A stretch of DNA of 19,115 nucleotides from Cyclostephanos tholiformis (Eukaryota > Bacillariophyta > Thalassiosirophyceae > Thalassiosirales > Thalassiosiraceae): positions 1 through 19,115 of the forward strand of contig JALLPB010000251.1 of assembly GCA_036939975.1 (NCBI GenBank), written 5' to 3'. Each line of letters starts with the position of its first letter. Position 1 is the stretch's first letter. Under the pieces are notes generated by a model that saw only the letters and a program-made list of their open reading frames with translations, did not search any database and was not told the origin of the DNA. Below, piece after piece: positions 8,876-17,465 of this stretch. Position numbers and translations under genes: made by a program.

Positions 8876-11800
8876 ATGCCATCGAACAGGACTGTCGGCC
8901 TTCGATATCCCATCCCTCCACCACCCGTCGATGATGAAATTATTGATATGGAATTGCGCGAATTGGGGATTGACGTTAAGAAAAACTCAGCGTTGAGAGC
9001 GAGGTACGCTGATTTGCGGACCGGGAATGAAAAGTTGCATGCCGATAACCATTATCTAGAGTTGGTGCGGGTTTGTCAAAGGCACAAACTCGACGAGTCC
9101 GAGCAGGTTATCAAAGAGCTTCGAGCGACTGCTCGAACGAATATCACGAGTCTCCAAGCTGACATCGAATCCATTCGGACCAAAGGGGCCGAGACAGCCC
9201 TTGAGAGAGACGGCCTGTTGGTTGTGGCGAAAAGGCTACGTGTGTCTAATTCCAAACTCAAAAAGACTGTGGATGAATTGAGAGAGGATATCCTATCGAT
9301 CAAGAAGCAAATCGAGGGTTCGGAGAATGGGACAGATGAGGCCAAAAGGATTGCTAATGAATTAAAAGAGGATATCCTATCGAAGGAGGTGCAAATTCAT
9401 GGTTTGGTTAATGATGTAGATAAGTCCAAAATTGTTGCTAATGAATTGAAAGCTGATATCCGATCGAAGGATGCGCAAATTGAAGGTTTGGTCAATGAGG
9501 CAAATGAGGCCAAAAGAAATGTTAATAAATTGAATGAGGAAATCCTATCGAAGGAGAGACAAATCGAGGATTTGGTGAGGGCCAAGTGTGGACTTGCGAA
9601 CAATCTAGAAATCCTGAAGACGTCAAATGTCAAATTGTTCGAAGGCTGTAGATCACTTGAGGACAAGATGACGAAAATGATCAAGCTAGAAAAAGAGCTT
9701 CGAGTGAATGCTCAAGCAGGAATTATGATCGCTCGCTCGCTTATATCAGTGGAAGGTGGTTGCGAGAATATCGAGACGGAGCCGCCCTCGTTCAGTGGCG
9801 ACAGTGGGGTCGACAATGGCTCCCTCGTCCCCCCCACAATTTATGTTGCTAATGGCGACGGTAGAAGTCAAGCAGGAATTATGATCGCTCGCTCGCTTAT
9901 ATCAGTGGAAGGTGGGTGNGCGGTCGATGGAGGAGGCTCGTCCACAATTGGCAAGGTGACGGCATTAGTCCAGCAGGCGCAGCCCATGCTGGCGTTGGGG
10001 AGGAGAAGACCTGTCCTCCAACGGGCGCTTGATTCCCAAGTCATTGCTAAGGAGCATCCCTCCCGCCCCGACATCGCCTTGGCGACTCAACTGACTACTG
10101 GGAATGTTCCATCGCACACCAACGATGAAAGTGCCATTCTCAATAATTTGTCGGAGGTTGGAACTATGGCGGGAGATAGGAAAAATTCACATGAATTCGT
10201 CGAAGATGATCTCTCTCAATTGACGCATCGGGGACAAACCAAAGTCGTCTATAAAGCCTCGAAGGTGACCAGCGTTGATATTGCAGTAGGCTCCCAAACC
10301 TATGCTAGGCAGGTTTCGGACAAAAAGCCTATCGTGATCATCTTTCACTGTCCGCATTGCGACAGAGATTTCAAGTACACGTCTGCCAAAACTGCACCGA
10401 CAACTTTTTCGAGTCACGTCAGACGCTGTTACACGAAGAAGAACGAAAAAATACCCCCACCTCGCGATGTTCCAATGGACTCGGTCGTAGCAAATAATTT
10501 AGCCAATATCAAGGCTAATGAGCTTTACGCCCCAATCCGAAAGGGATATCAGAAGCAAGATTTGGTTGAACGGTTGGAAGACCATCGTCTCGCTAACAAC
10601 AATCGTACAAGTGCCGACATCGGCCTTGCCGAGATGGCTGACAACTTGCCTGCAAGAGCTGACTACAACGGTTTTGCCAAGGCCGCCGAGGACGAGCGTG
10701 AACAGACGAAAGCCACAGGACGAATACTCGGCCGCGACCACGACATCATGAGCAGCAATCGATGTCACAATATAATAGCCAGCATACAGCATCGTCGAAA
10801 ACTATTGTCATTGGTTCGCGCATGCCGGATACAATCGCAATTAATTATAGATGGGCGACTCTTGTTATATTTATCGCAGGAGCTGGTTGAAAGTAGGCAG
10901 CAGCAACAAAAGCAGGGGGCTGAAACTGTGAAATCTCCATCATCCCCGAGAGCAGACACATCATCGTCGGCTATCGTCAAGATGAAGAATACGCCCAGGA
11001 TCCCCAACCCCACCGGAGGAAACAGCACTGGCGTATTATTTGGCGCAAGGGATGCGGGATGGAAAAAAGTCAATGGTGCCTCCGCACCTGTCCCACCAGA
11101 AGCAATAGTTGAGACTACAGCTGCGCAGAAAGATTCAGAACCATCGAGTCATAAAGCAATGTTTTCTTTTGACCCAGCAGTAGGGAACATATCCTCGTTG
11201 CGGTTTTCGGAGGACAATGGGGCTGTGGATTCGGTGCCGCCTTCGTTCAGTGGCGACAGTGGCTTCGAAAATCGCACCATTGCGCTCATCGCCCCCCCTA
11301 CCGTCACAAACAGCGACAGCCCTCTTCCTACCACAGCGGCTGAGACCGTACTGGCAATCGCGCAGAGGTCGGCGGTGGTCGATGGAGAAGGCGCCTCGTT
11401 CGTCGCTGGAAAGGCGACAGCTATCGTCCAGACACAGCCCACCCTTGCGCTGGGGGGGAGAAGTCAAGCAGGAATTATGATCGCTCGCTCGCTTATATCA
11501 GTGGAAGGTGGGTGCGAGAATATCAAGACGGAGCCGCCCTCGTTCAGTGGCGACAGTGGGGTCAACAATTGCTCCCTCGTCCCCCCCACCATTGATGTTG
11601 CAAATGGCGACGGCCCTCCATCCTCCGCTGCGGTTGAGACCACAGCGGTGGCAATCATGCCGAAGTCGGCGGCGGTCGATGGAGGAGGCTCGTCCACAAT
11701 TGGCAAGGTGACGGCATTAGTCCAGCAGGCGCAGCCCATGCTCGCGCTGGGGGGGAGAAGTCCTGTCCTCCAACGCCAAGTCGCTGCTAAGGAGCATCTC

Positions 11801-12290
11801 TCCCGCCCCGACATCGCCTTGGCGACTCAACTAACTACCGGGAATGTTCCATCGCACACCAACGATGAAAGTGCCATTCTCGATAACTCTTTTTTAGAGT
11901 TAGGTCCAGACAACATTGGTGAATCTAATTTCTCTCAGGGAATGACAATGCTGCCAAAACAGCGTGGTAAAAAACGCACATTAGAGATCGGAACAATTTC
12001 AAAGAGAGGACGAAGGAAAAGACAAAAACAACGAGTCACATACGGAGTCGGATACAAGTTCAAGAAATTTTGGCCCGCGCCATATAATAAAGTGAGCTTT
12101 CTTTTGTAACATTTGCCATGCCTCTGACAATATGTACCTCATAATATCAATTTTCTTCTACTTTATTCATCAGTGGTATTATGGAGAGGTGATTGCAATA
12201 ATTAACAAGAATACGAGGAAATGCCTCTACGACGACGGCTATTTTTTCAATTACACACTTTCGGAAATAGGAAAGTTCCAGCGGACATAG
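8876..12290 (+). CDS. coiled-coil, C2HC zinc-finger, Tudor-like repeat protein (two exons)
   Basis: Exon 1 is 8876-12091 and exon 2 is 12174-12290. The 82-nt intron starts GTGAGC and ends with a pyrimidine tract and CAG. The product is about 1,110 residues. Residues 35-280 form a coiled coil that includes four 28-residue repeats (134-245). A C2HC zinc finger has C492-x2-C495-x18-H514-x3-C518. Copies of a repeat (QAGIMIARSLIS, PPSFSGDSG, ALVQQAQPMLALG) occupy about 280-430 and 770-1005. A basic stretch at 1028-1053 (KRGRRKRQKQR) looks like a nuclear localisation signal. Splicing then completes a Tudor-like domain, GYKFKKFW joined to WYYGEVI and CLYDDG, a type that often reads methylated histones or other ligands. 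I infer a nuclear or chromatin-associated scaffold. Without splicing the frame ends 5 codons into the intron. Residue 348 is unknown because of the N at 9919. Confidence 0.78.
9275..9610 (+). repeat. four 84-nt coiled-coil repeats
   Basis: Four consecutive 84-nt units encode 28-residue repeats (four heptads each) starting ELREDILSIKKQIEG, ELKEDILSKEVQIHG, ELKADIRSKDAQIEG and KLNEEILSKERQIED. The units differ by scattered substitutions, so the duplication is not recent. They lengthen the coiled coil without shifting the heptad register. Confidence 0.88.
9713..10141 (+). repeat. internal repeat copies, upstream set (contains N at 9919)
   Basis: A segment beginning CAAGCAGGAATTATGATCGC occurs at 9713 and again at 9869. 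The second copy stops at 9918, just before an N. The sequence from 9920 to 10141 then matches the distal part of the unit at 11672-11881, apart from a 12-nt difference and scattered substitutions. Relative to the full downstream unit, the second copy lacks the middle section, and the missing part falls exactly at the N. Confidence 0.9.
11459..11881 (+). repeat. internal repeat, full-length downstream copy
   Basis: This is the most complete copy of a roughly 420-nt coding repeat: QAGIMIARSLIS, then PPSFSGDSG, then SAAVDGGGSSTIGK, then TTGNVPSHTNDESAI. Its left part matches 9713-9863 and 9869-9918, and its right part matches 9920-10141. A more diverged relative lacking the first motif lies at about 11230-11455. 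The near-identity of the best copies suggests recent duplication or gene conversion. Confidence 0.9.
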
Positions 12291-12348
12291 ATTTATTGTA
12301 GTATCAAAGAGGCGTTTGTGGCTTCGAAGTTACGTGCTTACTAGCTTA

Positions 12349-14433
12349 TTATACATCTTCATCCCCCAACGTAAATACTATAGAGTTCTTTGCCCCATAC
12401 TCGCCACTCGAGTTCACAATCGTTTTACCGTCCTTCGACAACAAGAAGAATCCCTTACCATCATTGCAACATACTCCATCGCCACCATCATCAAGCATAG
12501 TGAATGTGTAGCTGCCATTGGGCAAACAGGCTCGCTGCGTATAAACCGCCATGGGTAATGAATACGGCCCCCCGGCCAAGACTTCATCTCCTGTATCATT
12601 GTCGATGACGTTCCATGTGGTTTCGCCTGGATTGTTATCCGTACTCACCGCAAGAAAGAAATCGTCCGTGCACACCATTTCCTCTCCGTCGTCACCTGAC
12701 TTCGTATCCTCGGCATCAAAGGGGAGCTTGAACGTCATTTTCTCGTCATGGAAAAAAAAGGAACTGATGCCGAGGGTGACTCCGTTGGCGACAATGTAGT
12801 ATCCTCCCTCGCCTTCGCTCCCTAGACCGTTCCCTGAAGAATCCGAGATGCTGAATGTGTATACGCCCGGTTCGACGCAACTATTGTACACATCCGAATC
12901 GCTCGACTTGTCTTTGAGTACCTTTGACTCGTTAATAGTGATAGCCTCGCCATCTGCGCCAATACGGTTAAGAGACCAGTAATTGACATCGTTGGTCTGA
13001 TTGGGGACTCTCATGACGATTTTTAGATTGACACATGAGGGAGGAGATAAGTCTAGATCAGCTTGTAACGACTTTGATGGTACCACCAGCATGATGGCCA
13101 ATACGATTGCGCCGACTATGACGATTAGCGATACACCATACGTCATGAACCTGCAGCGTCTCGTAAACTTTGAATTGCACAAGGTGCGCCCCTTCCATTT
13201 GCGCGCTATACCCGACGTCATCCCACCCTCCTCGTAGTCCCCGTCGTCGCTATCCTTCTCGTCAGGGGCAAAGCCAAGTGGAAATCCAGAGACCGAGCCT
13301 CCGCCTTCGTTCTTATTATCCTCGCTGTAAAATATAGACTTCACCATGGCGGAAGGCGTAGCAAATGCCCTTGGTGTGAACGACCACCAAGTTCTCGGCC
13401 TGCCGAGCATGAGCGAGTTGGGGGTGCCGTTGTTTTCGAACGACGTCGCGTTGCCAAATGCGCACCATCCAGACGGGTTTAATTGATCTCTTGGTGACAT
13501 AGGCATGGTTTGCTCCGTCCAGTTACTCAATCCAATAGGATCGTTCTCGTACAGGAATTCCTCGACGAGTCCATTGTTCCTTCCAAAAGTGTGGTCCTCG
13601 GTCGTGACCGAGGTTTGAAGGTTGGACGCCTCTCCATCATCGGACGCAGAGTAACTCTTGGAAACGCTGAAGGTGGGCGTCAAGTCAGGAGCATCGTAGG
13701 TGTACTTGCCGCCCTTGATGGGCGATCCATAGGGCGAAGTATTCATCGTGGTGGGCCGGGATTGCATTCTCTGTTGGCTGAGCCTGCTAGATTCCTGGAG
13801 CAATCTCGCGTCCGCCATCATTTCGTCGCGCGCCGTGGGGGCATCTTCAACATCAACGACATTGTCCTTCCTGACGTGATTCGAAATTTCGCCATCGCTT
13901 GTACCACTAACTGGGCTTTTGTCGTCGTCCAAACTCCGCACCTTGGACTCGGAGTAGATGAACCCGTCTCTAAGCCTCTTATACCTCGTCGTCTCGACGA
14001 TTTGCTGCGAGCCGTCGGGGAGCGTCATCGCCTCGAATGTCTTGCCGATGATCACTGAGAAGTTTCCAGAAGTTCCGTGGTCGGTAGAATCGGCATGGGG
14101 GGTGTCCACGTTGTCATCGTCCTCGTCGTAGTCTTCTTCGTCGTCGGGAATGATGGCCATTGTGGCAGGGGTGGTGGTTGCAGGAGCGATGGGAGACACC
14201 TGCCTCGCGGAGGAGGGAGTAACGATTTGCATACCTGTAGAGAGGGGGGCAGTCGCATCTCTTCCCGTTACATCTCCTCTTGGGGGAGAGGCCGTGAATC
14301 CCCTCGCGGTGGAGGGGGTCATCGCTTCCTTTTTCACCGCCGTGAATCTACGCGCGGTGGAGGGGGTCATCGCTTCCCTCCCCGTGGACTCTCTCTTCGG
14401 GGAGTGGCCTGTGAAAAAGCCTTTACTTTGCAT
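12349..14433 (-). CDS. single-pass membrane protein with two diatom-type Gly/Asp-rich extracellular domains
   Basis: This single-exon gene encodes 694 residues. The N-terminal 430 residues are polar, Ser/Thr/Pro-rich and acidic, beginning with imperfect repeats of EAMTPSTAR. One hydrophobic helix (about 432-451, YGVSLIVIVGAIVLAIMLVV) follows a basic cluster (TRRCR), so the C-terminus is predicted to be outside or luminal. Two tandem domains follow, about 467-572 and 588-694. Each has a starting Cys, a W in a strand, then CxxxGxYTF, a (S/D)D(S/G)xGxGx turn with or without CC, and a closing hydrophobic strand. The second domain has CLPNGSYTF and DGGDGVCC. Similar domains are common in diatom proteins, but I know no established function. 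A cell-surface or endomembrane binding role is a guess. The gene ends 58 bp from the stop of the convergent Tudor gene. Confidence 0.78.
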   Translation of the reverse strand: MQSKGFFTGHSPKRESTGREAMTPSTARRFTAVKKEAMTPSTARGFTASPPRGDVTGRDATAPLSTGMQIVTPSSARQVSPIAPATTTPATMAIIPDDEEDYDEDDDNVDTPHADSTDHGTSGNFSVIIGKTFEAMTLPDGSQQIVETTRYKRLRDGFIYSESKVRSLDDDKSPVSGTSDGEISNHVRKDNVVDVEDAPTARDEMMADARLLQESSRLSQQRMQSRPTTMNTSPYGSPIKGGKYTYDAPDLTPTFSVSKSYSASDDGEASNLQTSVTTEDHTFGRNNGLVEEFLYENDPIGLSNWTEQTMPMSPRDQLNPSGWCAFGNATSFENNGTPNSLMLGRPRTWWSFTPRAFATPSAMVKSIFYSEDNKNEGGGSVSGFPLGFAPDEKDSDDGDYEEGGMTSGIARKWKGRTLCNSKFTRRCRFMTYGVSLIVIVGAIVLAIMLVVPSKSLQADLDLSPPSCVNLKIVMRVPNQTNDVNYWSLNRIGADGEAITINESKVLKDKSSDSDVYNSCVEPGVYTFSISDSSGNGLGSEGEGGYYIVANGVTLGISSFFFHDEKMTFKLPFDAEDTKSGDDGEEMVCTDDFFLAVSTDNNPGETTWNVIDNDTGDEVLAGGPYSLPMAVYTQRACLPNGSYTFTMLDDGGDGVCCNDGKGFFLLSKDGKTIVNSSGEYGAKNSIVFTLGDEDV

Positions 14434-14830
14434 GATGTTACTTTACTCCTATTATTTGTTGCGCCGACGGCACTTCGGCCTTGTGATTTGGTATGGTATG
14501 ATGTTTGATAGAGAGAGAGCTTGAAATCGTACCTCTCCTGATCGTAGAGAGAGCTTGAAATCGTACCTCTCTCCTGATCGTTACACAAGAAAAATATGGG
14601 TGATCGCCCAAATTTTGCCATTCTCTCGGCATCAAATCTACCATAATCACTTAAAATAGAGGAATCCGTTCTTTCTATTTTACCGGATAATAGTAACGTG
14701 TTCTTTTCTCTCCTGATATGATTCTTTTCTCGTCCGTGATGAAGTAACTTGCTGCCACAACTCAAGGCACAGACTGCCAAAATAAATAATAATAGTAGTA
14801 TTATTATCAATACTCCTGCAGCAAAACAAC
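14434..14830. other. divergent intergenic region with short repeats
   Basis: This 397-bp stretch lies between divergent starts at 14433 and 14831 and should carry both promoters. It contains a 34-nt tandem repeat (14513-14581), an AT-rich microsatellite-like run near 14780-14810, and the non-coding half of a tandem duplication that continues into the downstream gene. An in-frame TAA at 14783-14785 supports the ATG at 14831 as the downstream start. Confidence 0.5.
14513..14581. repeat. 34-nt tandem repeat, two copies
   Basis: GAGAGAGCTTGAAATCGTAC starts at 14513 and again at 14547, each followed by CTCTCCTGATCGT with a 2-nt length difference. It lies in the divergent promoter region. The GAGAGA and TCTCTC ends are complementary and could pair. 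Confidence 0.88.
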
Positions 14831-15126
14831 ATGGCAACCTTCTCAAAGCCATTCATCCATTCAAAATTTCTCGACAAGGAGAAGAATGCTGAATTGGAAG
14901 AACAGATCGAAGGCAACTGGTCCTCGCCGAAGAGTGAAAGTAGATTCGACATAGACCGAGTAACTTGCTGCCACAACACCTGTCTTGATGATGGCAATCT
15001 TCCCACGGACCACCATAATACTACAATCGTTCAGCAAAACGTGGCAACTAAGAATGCCGAAGCAGAGGGACAGATCAAAGGAGATTGGTCCTCGCCGAAT
15101 AGGGAAAGGAGCCTCGACATAGACCA
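14743..15126 (+). repeat. tandem duplication spanning a start codon
   Basis: The 19 bases starting AGTAACTTGCTGCCACAAC occur at 14743 and 14959. Downstream, CAGCAAAACAACATGGCAAC at the start codon is matched by CAGCAAAACGTGGCAAC near 15033, and the following coding part (EEQIEGNWSSP) is matched by EGQIKGDWSSP. The first unit is about 216 nt. The second is about 168 nt because it lacks the AT-rich run. In the second copy the ATG equivalent is GTG and the former leader is translated. Confidence 0.8.
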
Positions 15127-17185
15127 GGGGGCATCCTCCTTTGACGATGATCCCTGGAGCGATTCCTTCTCGGAAGGCAGCGATCCCTTATCAGATGTTA
15201 GTGATCCCTATCAACAACTCTTAACGAAGATTCGGGTCAACAATGATTCAAAAGGATGGGATGATGGTAAATCAGAGGGCTTGGGCGATGTAACAAAGAA
15301 TAAGGAGGAAGTGGATAGCTATAGCATTGCAACCGATAGCCATGAATTATGCAGCGTCGCAACCGAAGTTGAAAAATATATTAAGGTCAAAGACAGCAAA
15401 AGTGACGAAAGCAAATGTAGCGTTGCAACCGAAGTTGGAAAAAATATAAAGGTCAAAGACAGCAAGGGTGACGAAAGTAAGGGGAAAAGGAGGGATCGTC
15501 TCGAAAGGATGATAGAGAGGGTCGTCATGGGTAAGATTGCCGTGGACGTGAGAGGCGCCTCTCAAAAAAAGGGCGATCACGTCGTCTCTGAGATATGTTC
15601 GTTGCGTCTGCTCGGGGAGCGGAATCGACATCAACAGGCTGTATCTTCGAAACGGGTTATGGCTACTCCAACAACAAGGAAAGCGATGGCACGACGATTG
15701 GCAATTGTTAATGGTAGCGCGCATTTTATCAAGCGTTTGGATAAGAATGAATATGGTGAGATGGTCGAAGATGGCAACGAACATAATGAAAATGGAGCAA
15801 TGCCTACTCCAGCTAACAAGAATGCGAAGGCGAAATCGCTTACAGCTTTTATCGGGGGTGCAAGTTTCATGAATAGAATGATGGAGTTTCAAATGTACAA
15901 GAACATCGCGAATCCAAGTAACGATGTTAACGATGGTCAAAGCTCTACATGCAACAACAAAGAAAATAAAGCAGCTGCTATGCTGACTACAAAAAGATCA
16001 AAGACGAATAATTCTGCTGGAATCCTCGCCTTTGCAGATAAAATGAGGAACAGGGGCAACGTCAATAAGAGAGGAAAGCTTAAGAAAAAAGTTATACCTA
16101 ACGCTAAGGCTAATGGTGATAAAATTGTAAGCCATGACACAAATGATAAAAACGCAAATCGCACCTTTCGTGAGGTGGCCGACGCGGCAATTGCGGCGGC
16201 GGCGGCTACAAGCGGCAAGGATGTTCATTATGCAACGACATCAGCAGTGGCGGCTTCATCCGTGACGATAAAGGAAGGAACCAGTAGCAGCAGAGGAGCA
16301 AAGCTATACGTGAAAAAAACTGGAAGCAATCAAAAAAATTACAGGAGCGAGTCGCCCTTTCATAAGGAGGCCAACGCAGCATTGGCAGCAGCTAATGAGG
16401 CAGAGGTGAAGAAAAAGTACAATTCCTCCGTACTCGTCGTCCCAAGCTCGCCAGGAACATTCGATGATGAAGAAGGCGCTTGTATGGGGAGCCCAGGATC
16501 GGAAAATGATGCCGCATACAGCCGATCTATTGATGGCATCGAAATTCATGCTATTGTTACAGAAAACAACGTTGAGGATGAAGGTTTTATTGGAACCACA
16601 ACTTATCCTATTGATAACGTGGAAGAAGAGATTCACGTAGATGATTGTCTTGCCGCTAAACTGCCCACTACTACTGCTGCCAATGCCGCTCCACCTCGTT
16701 GTCATGAGGATGAAGGTTTTACTAGGAGCACAGACAACCATGAAAAATATGTGGAAGAAGAGATTCACGCAGATGCTTGTCCTGCCGCTGAACCGCCCAC
16801 TACTAAAGCTGCCAATGCCGCTCCACCTCGTTGTCATGAGGCTGAAGGTTCTACTGGGACCATAAATCATCGTGAAGGTAACGTGGAAGAAGAGATTCAC
16901 GTAGATGCTTGTCCTGCCACTGAGCTGCCCACGACTACAGCTGCCAATGCCACTACACCTCGTCGTCCGCAGAAAATAGACTATGTCCAATTGCTCATAC
17001 CTTATTTGGTTAATTACGGCGCACCGCCACTTCAGTGCTCTCATCCTCCTCCCATGCACCAACAGCACTTCTTTGGTGGCGCGGCGGCACCCCAAAACAA
17101 TCCACACTATAGCTACGTGACGACTCCTCAAGTGGCAACATTTTACTCAACGCATTCCCACCCTACGATGCAGTTCTACCGATAG
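14831..17185 (+). CDS. repeat-rich hypothetical protein
   Basis: This single-exon gene encodes 784 residues with no domain I recognise. The start is the first ATG after an in-frame stop at 14783. The protein is hydrophilic and has several layers of repeats: a duplicated N-terminal block (EEQIEGNWSSP, EGQIKGDWSSP), two 22-residue copies of CSVATEV...DESK (15350-15481), three looser blocks around RRLAIVNGSAHFIKR, KSLTAFIGGASFMNR and NNSAGILAFADKM, two Ala-rich blocks, and three exact-length 44-residue units near the C-terminus. It ends in a Pro/His/Tyr-rich tail. There is no signal peptide or membrane helix. Lys/Arg-rich stretches around residues 400-430 could be nuclear localisation signals. 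The long open frame and phase-preserving repeats support a real gene. Function is unknown; a structural or nuclear role is only a guess. Confidence 0.7.
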   Translation: MATFSKPFIHSKFLDKEKNAELEEQIEGNWSSPKSESRFDIDRVTCCHNTCLDDGNLPTDHHNTTIVQQNVATKNAEAEGQIKGDWSSPNRERSLDIDQGASSFDDDPWSDSFSEGSDPLSDVSDPYQQLLTKIRVNNDSKGWDDGKSEGLGDVTKNKEEVDSYSIATDSHELCSVATEVEKYIKVKDSKSDESKCSVATEVGKNIKVKDSKGDESKGKRRDRLERMIERVVMGKIAVDVRGASQKKGDHVVSEICSLRLLGERNRHQQAVSSKRVMATPTTRKAMARRLAIVNGSAHFIKRLDKNEYGEMVEDGNEHNENGAMPTPANKNAKAKSLTAFIGGASFMNRMMEFQMYKNIANPSNDVNDGQSSTCNNKENKAAAMLTTKRSKTNNSAGILAFADKMRNRGNVNKRGKLKKKVIPNAKANGDKIVSHDTNDKNANRTFREVADAAIAAAAATSGKDVHYATTSAVAASSVTIKEGTSSSRGAKLYVKKTGSNQKNYRSESPFHKEANAALAAANEAEVKKKYNSSVLVVPSSPGTFDDEEGACMGSPGSENDAAYSRSIDGIEIHAIVTENNVEDEGFIGTTTYPIDNVEEEIHVDDCLAAKLPTTTAANAAPPRCHEDEGFTRSTDNHEKYVEEEIHADACPAAEPPTTKAANAAPPRCHEAEGSTGTINHREGNVEEEIHVDACPATELPTTTAANATTPRRPQKIDYVQLLIPYLVNYGAPPLQCSHPPPMHQQHFFGGAAAPQNNPHYSYVTTPQVATFYSTHSHPTMQFYR
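15350..15481 (+). repeat. two 66-nt coding repeats
   Basis: Two adjacent 66-nt units (15350-15415 and 15416-15481) encode 22 residues each, starting CSVATEVEKYIKVKDSK and CSVATEVGKNIKVKDSK. A partial relative (SIATDSHEL) lies just upstream. The units preserve the frame. Confidence 0.9.
16574..16969 (+). repeat. three 132-nt coding repeats
   Basis: Three consecutive units of exactly 132 nt (16574-16705, 16706-16837, 16838-16969) encode 44 residues each. Each contains VEEEIH, then D(D/A)C, then TAANA or KAANA and P(P/T)PR or PPRC. Differences are mostly substitutions. Because 132 is divisible by three, the antisense strand also shows a long repeated open frame, which is not evidence of a gene. 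Confidence 0.92.
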
Positions 17186-17465
17186 TGTCGGCGCATATAT
17201 TAAATCCCGATACAACACATAAAGCATCATTAGCGTGCAGAGAAAAGGATAGAATTAAGGCAAAAATAATAAGTTCTCTTTTTTTGACTTCGTTCGCTAG
17301 TCGCGCATTGGTTCGGGATAAGAAGGATTTCTTCTAGGACGAACTTAACTCGCATATCAATTTCCTTTCATGTGATTCCGAGATGCTCCTTCGAATAATA
17401 AGTATGAAAAAAAATAGTTAAGACAGACCATCCCGGCGAGTAACATCATCCACCCCGGAAAGGTT

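Noticed and set aside
11464..11814. Minus-strand open frames in the internal repeats
   Set aside because: They mirror the plus-strand repeats and share no recognisable domain; the plus-strand frame is continuous for over 3 kb.
13510..14058. 182-residue plus-strand open frame
   Set aside because: It lies antisense to the polar N-terminal half of the 694-residue membrane protein and has no domain or sensible composition.
16304..17131. 275-residue minus-strand open frame
   Set aside because: It is the antisense of the three 132-nt repeats, which keep any frame open. It has no domain and overlaps the whole plus-strand gene.
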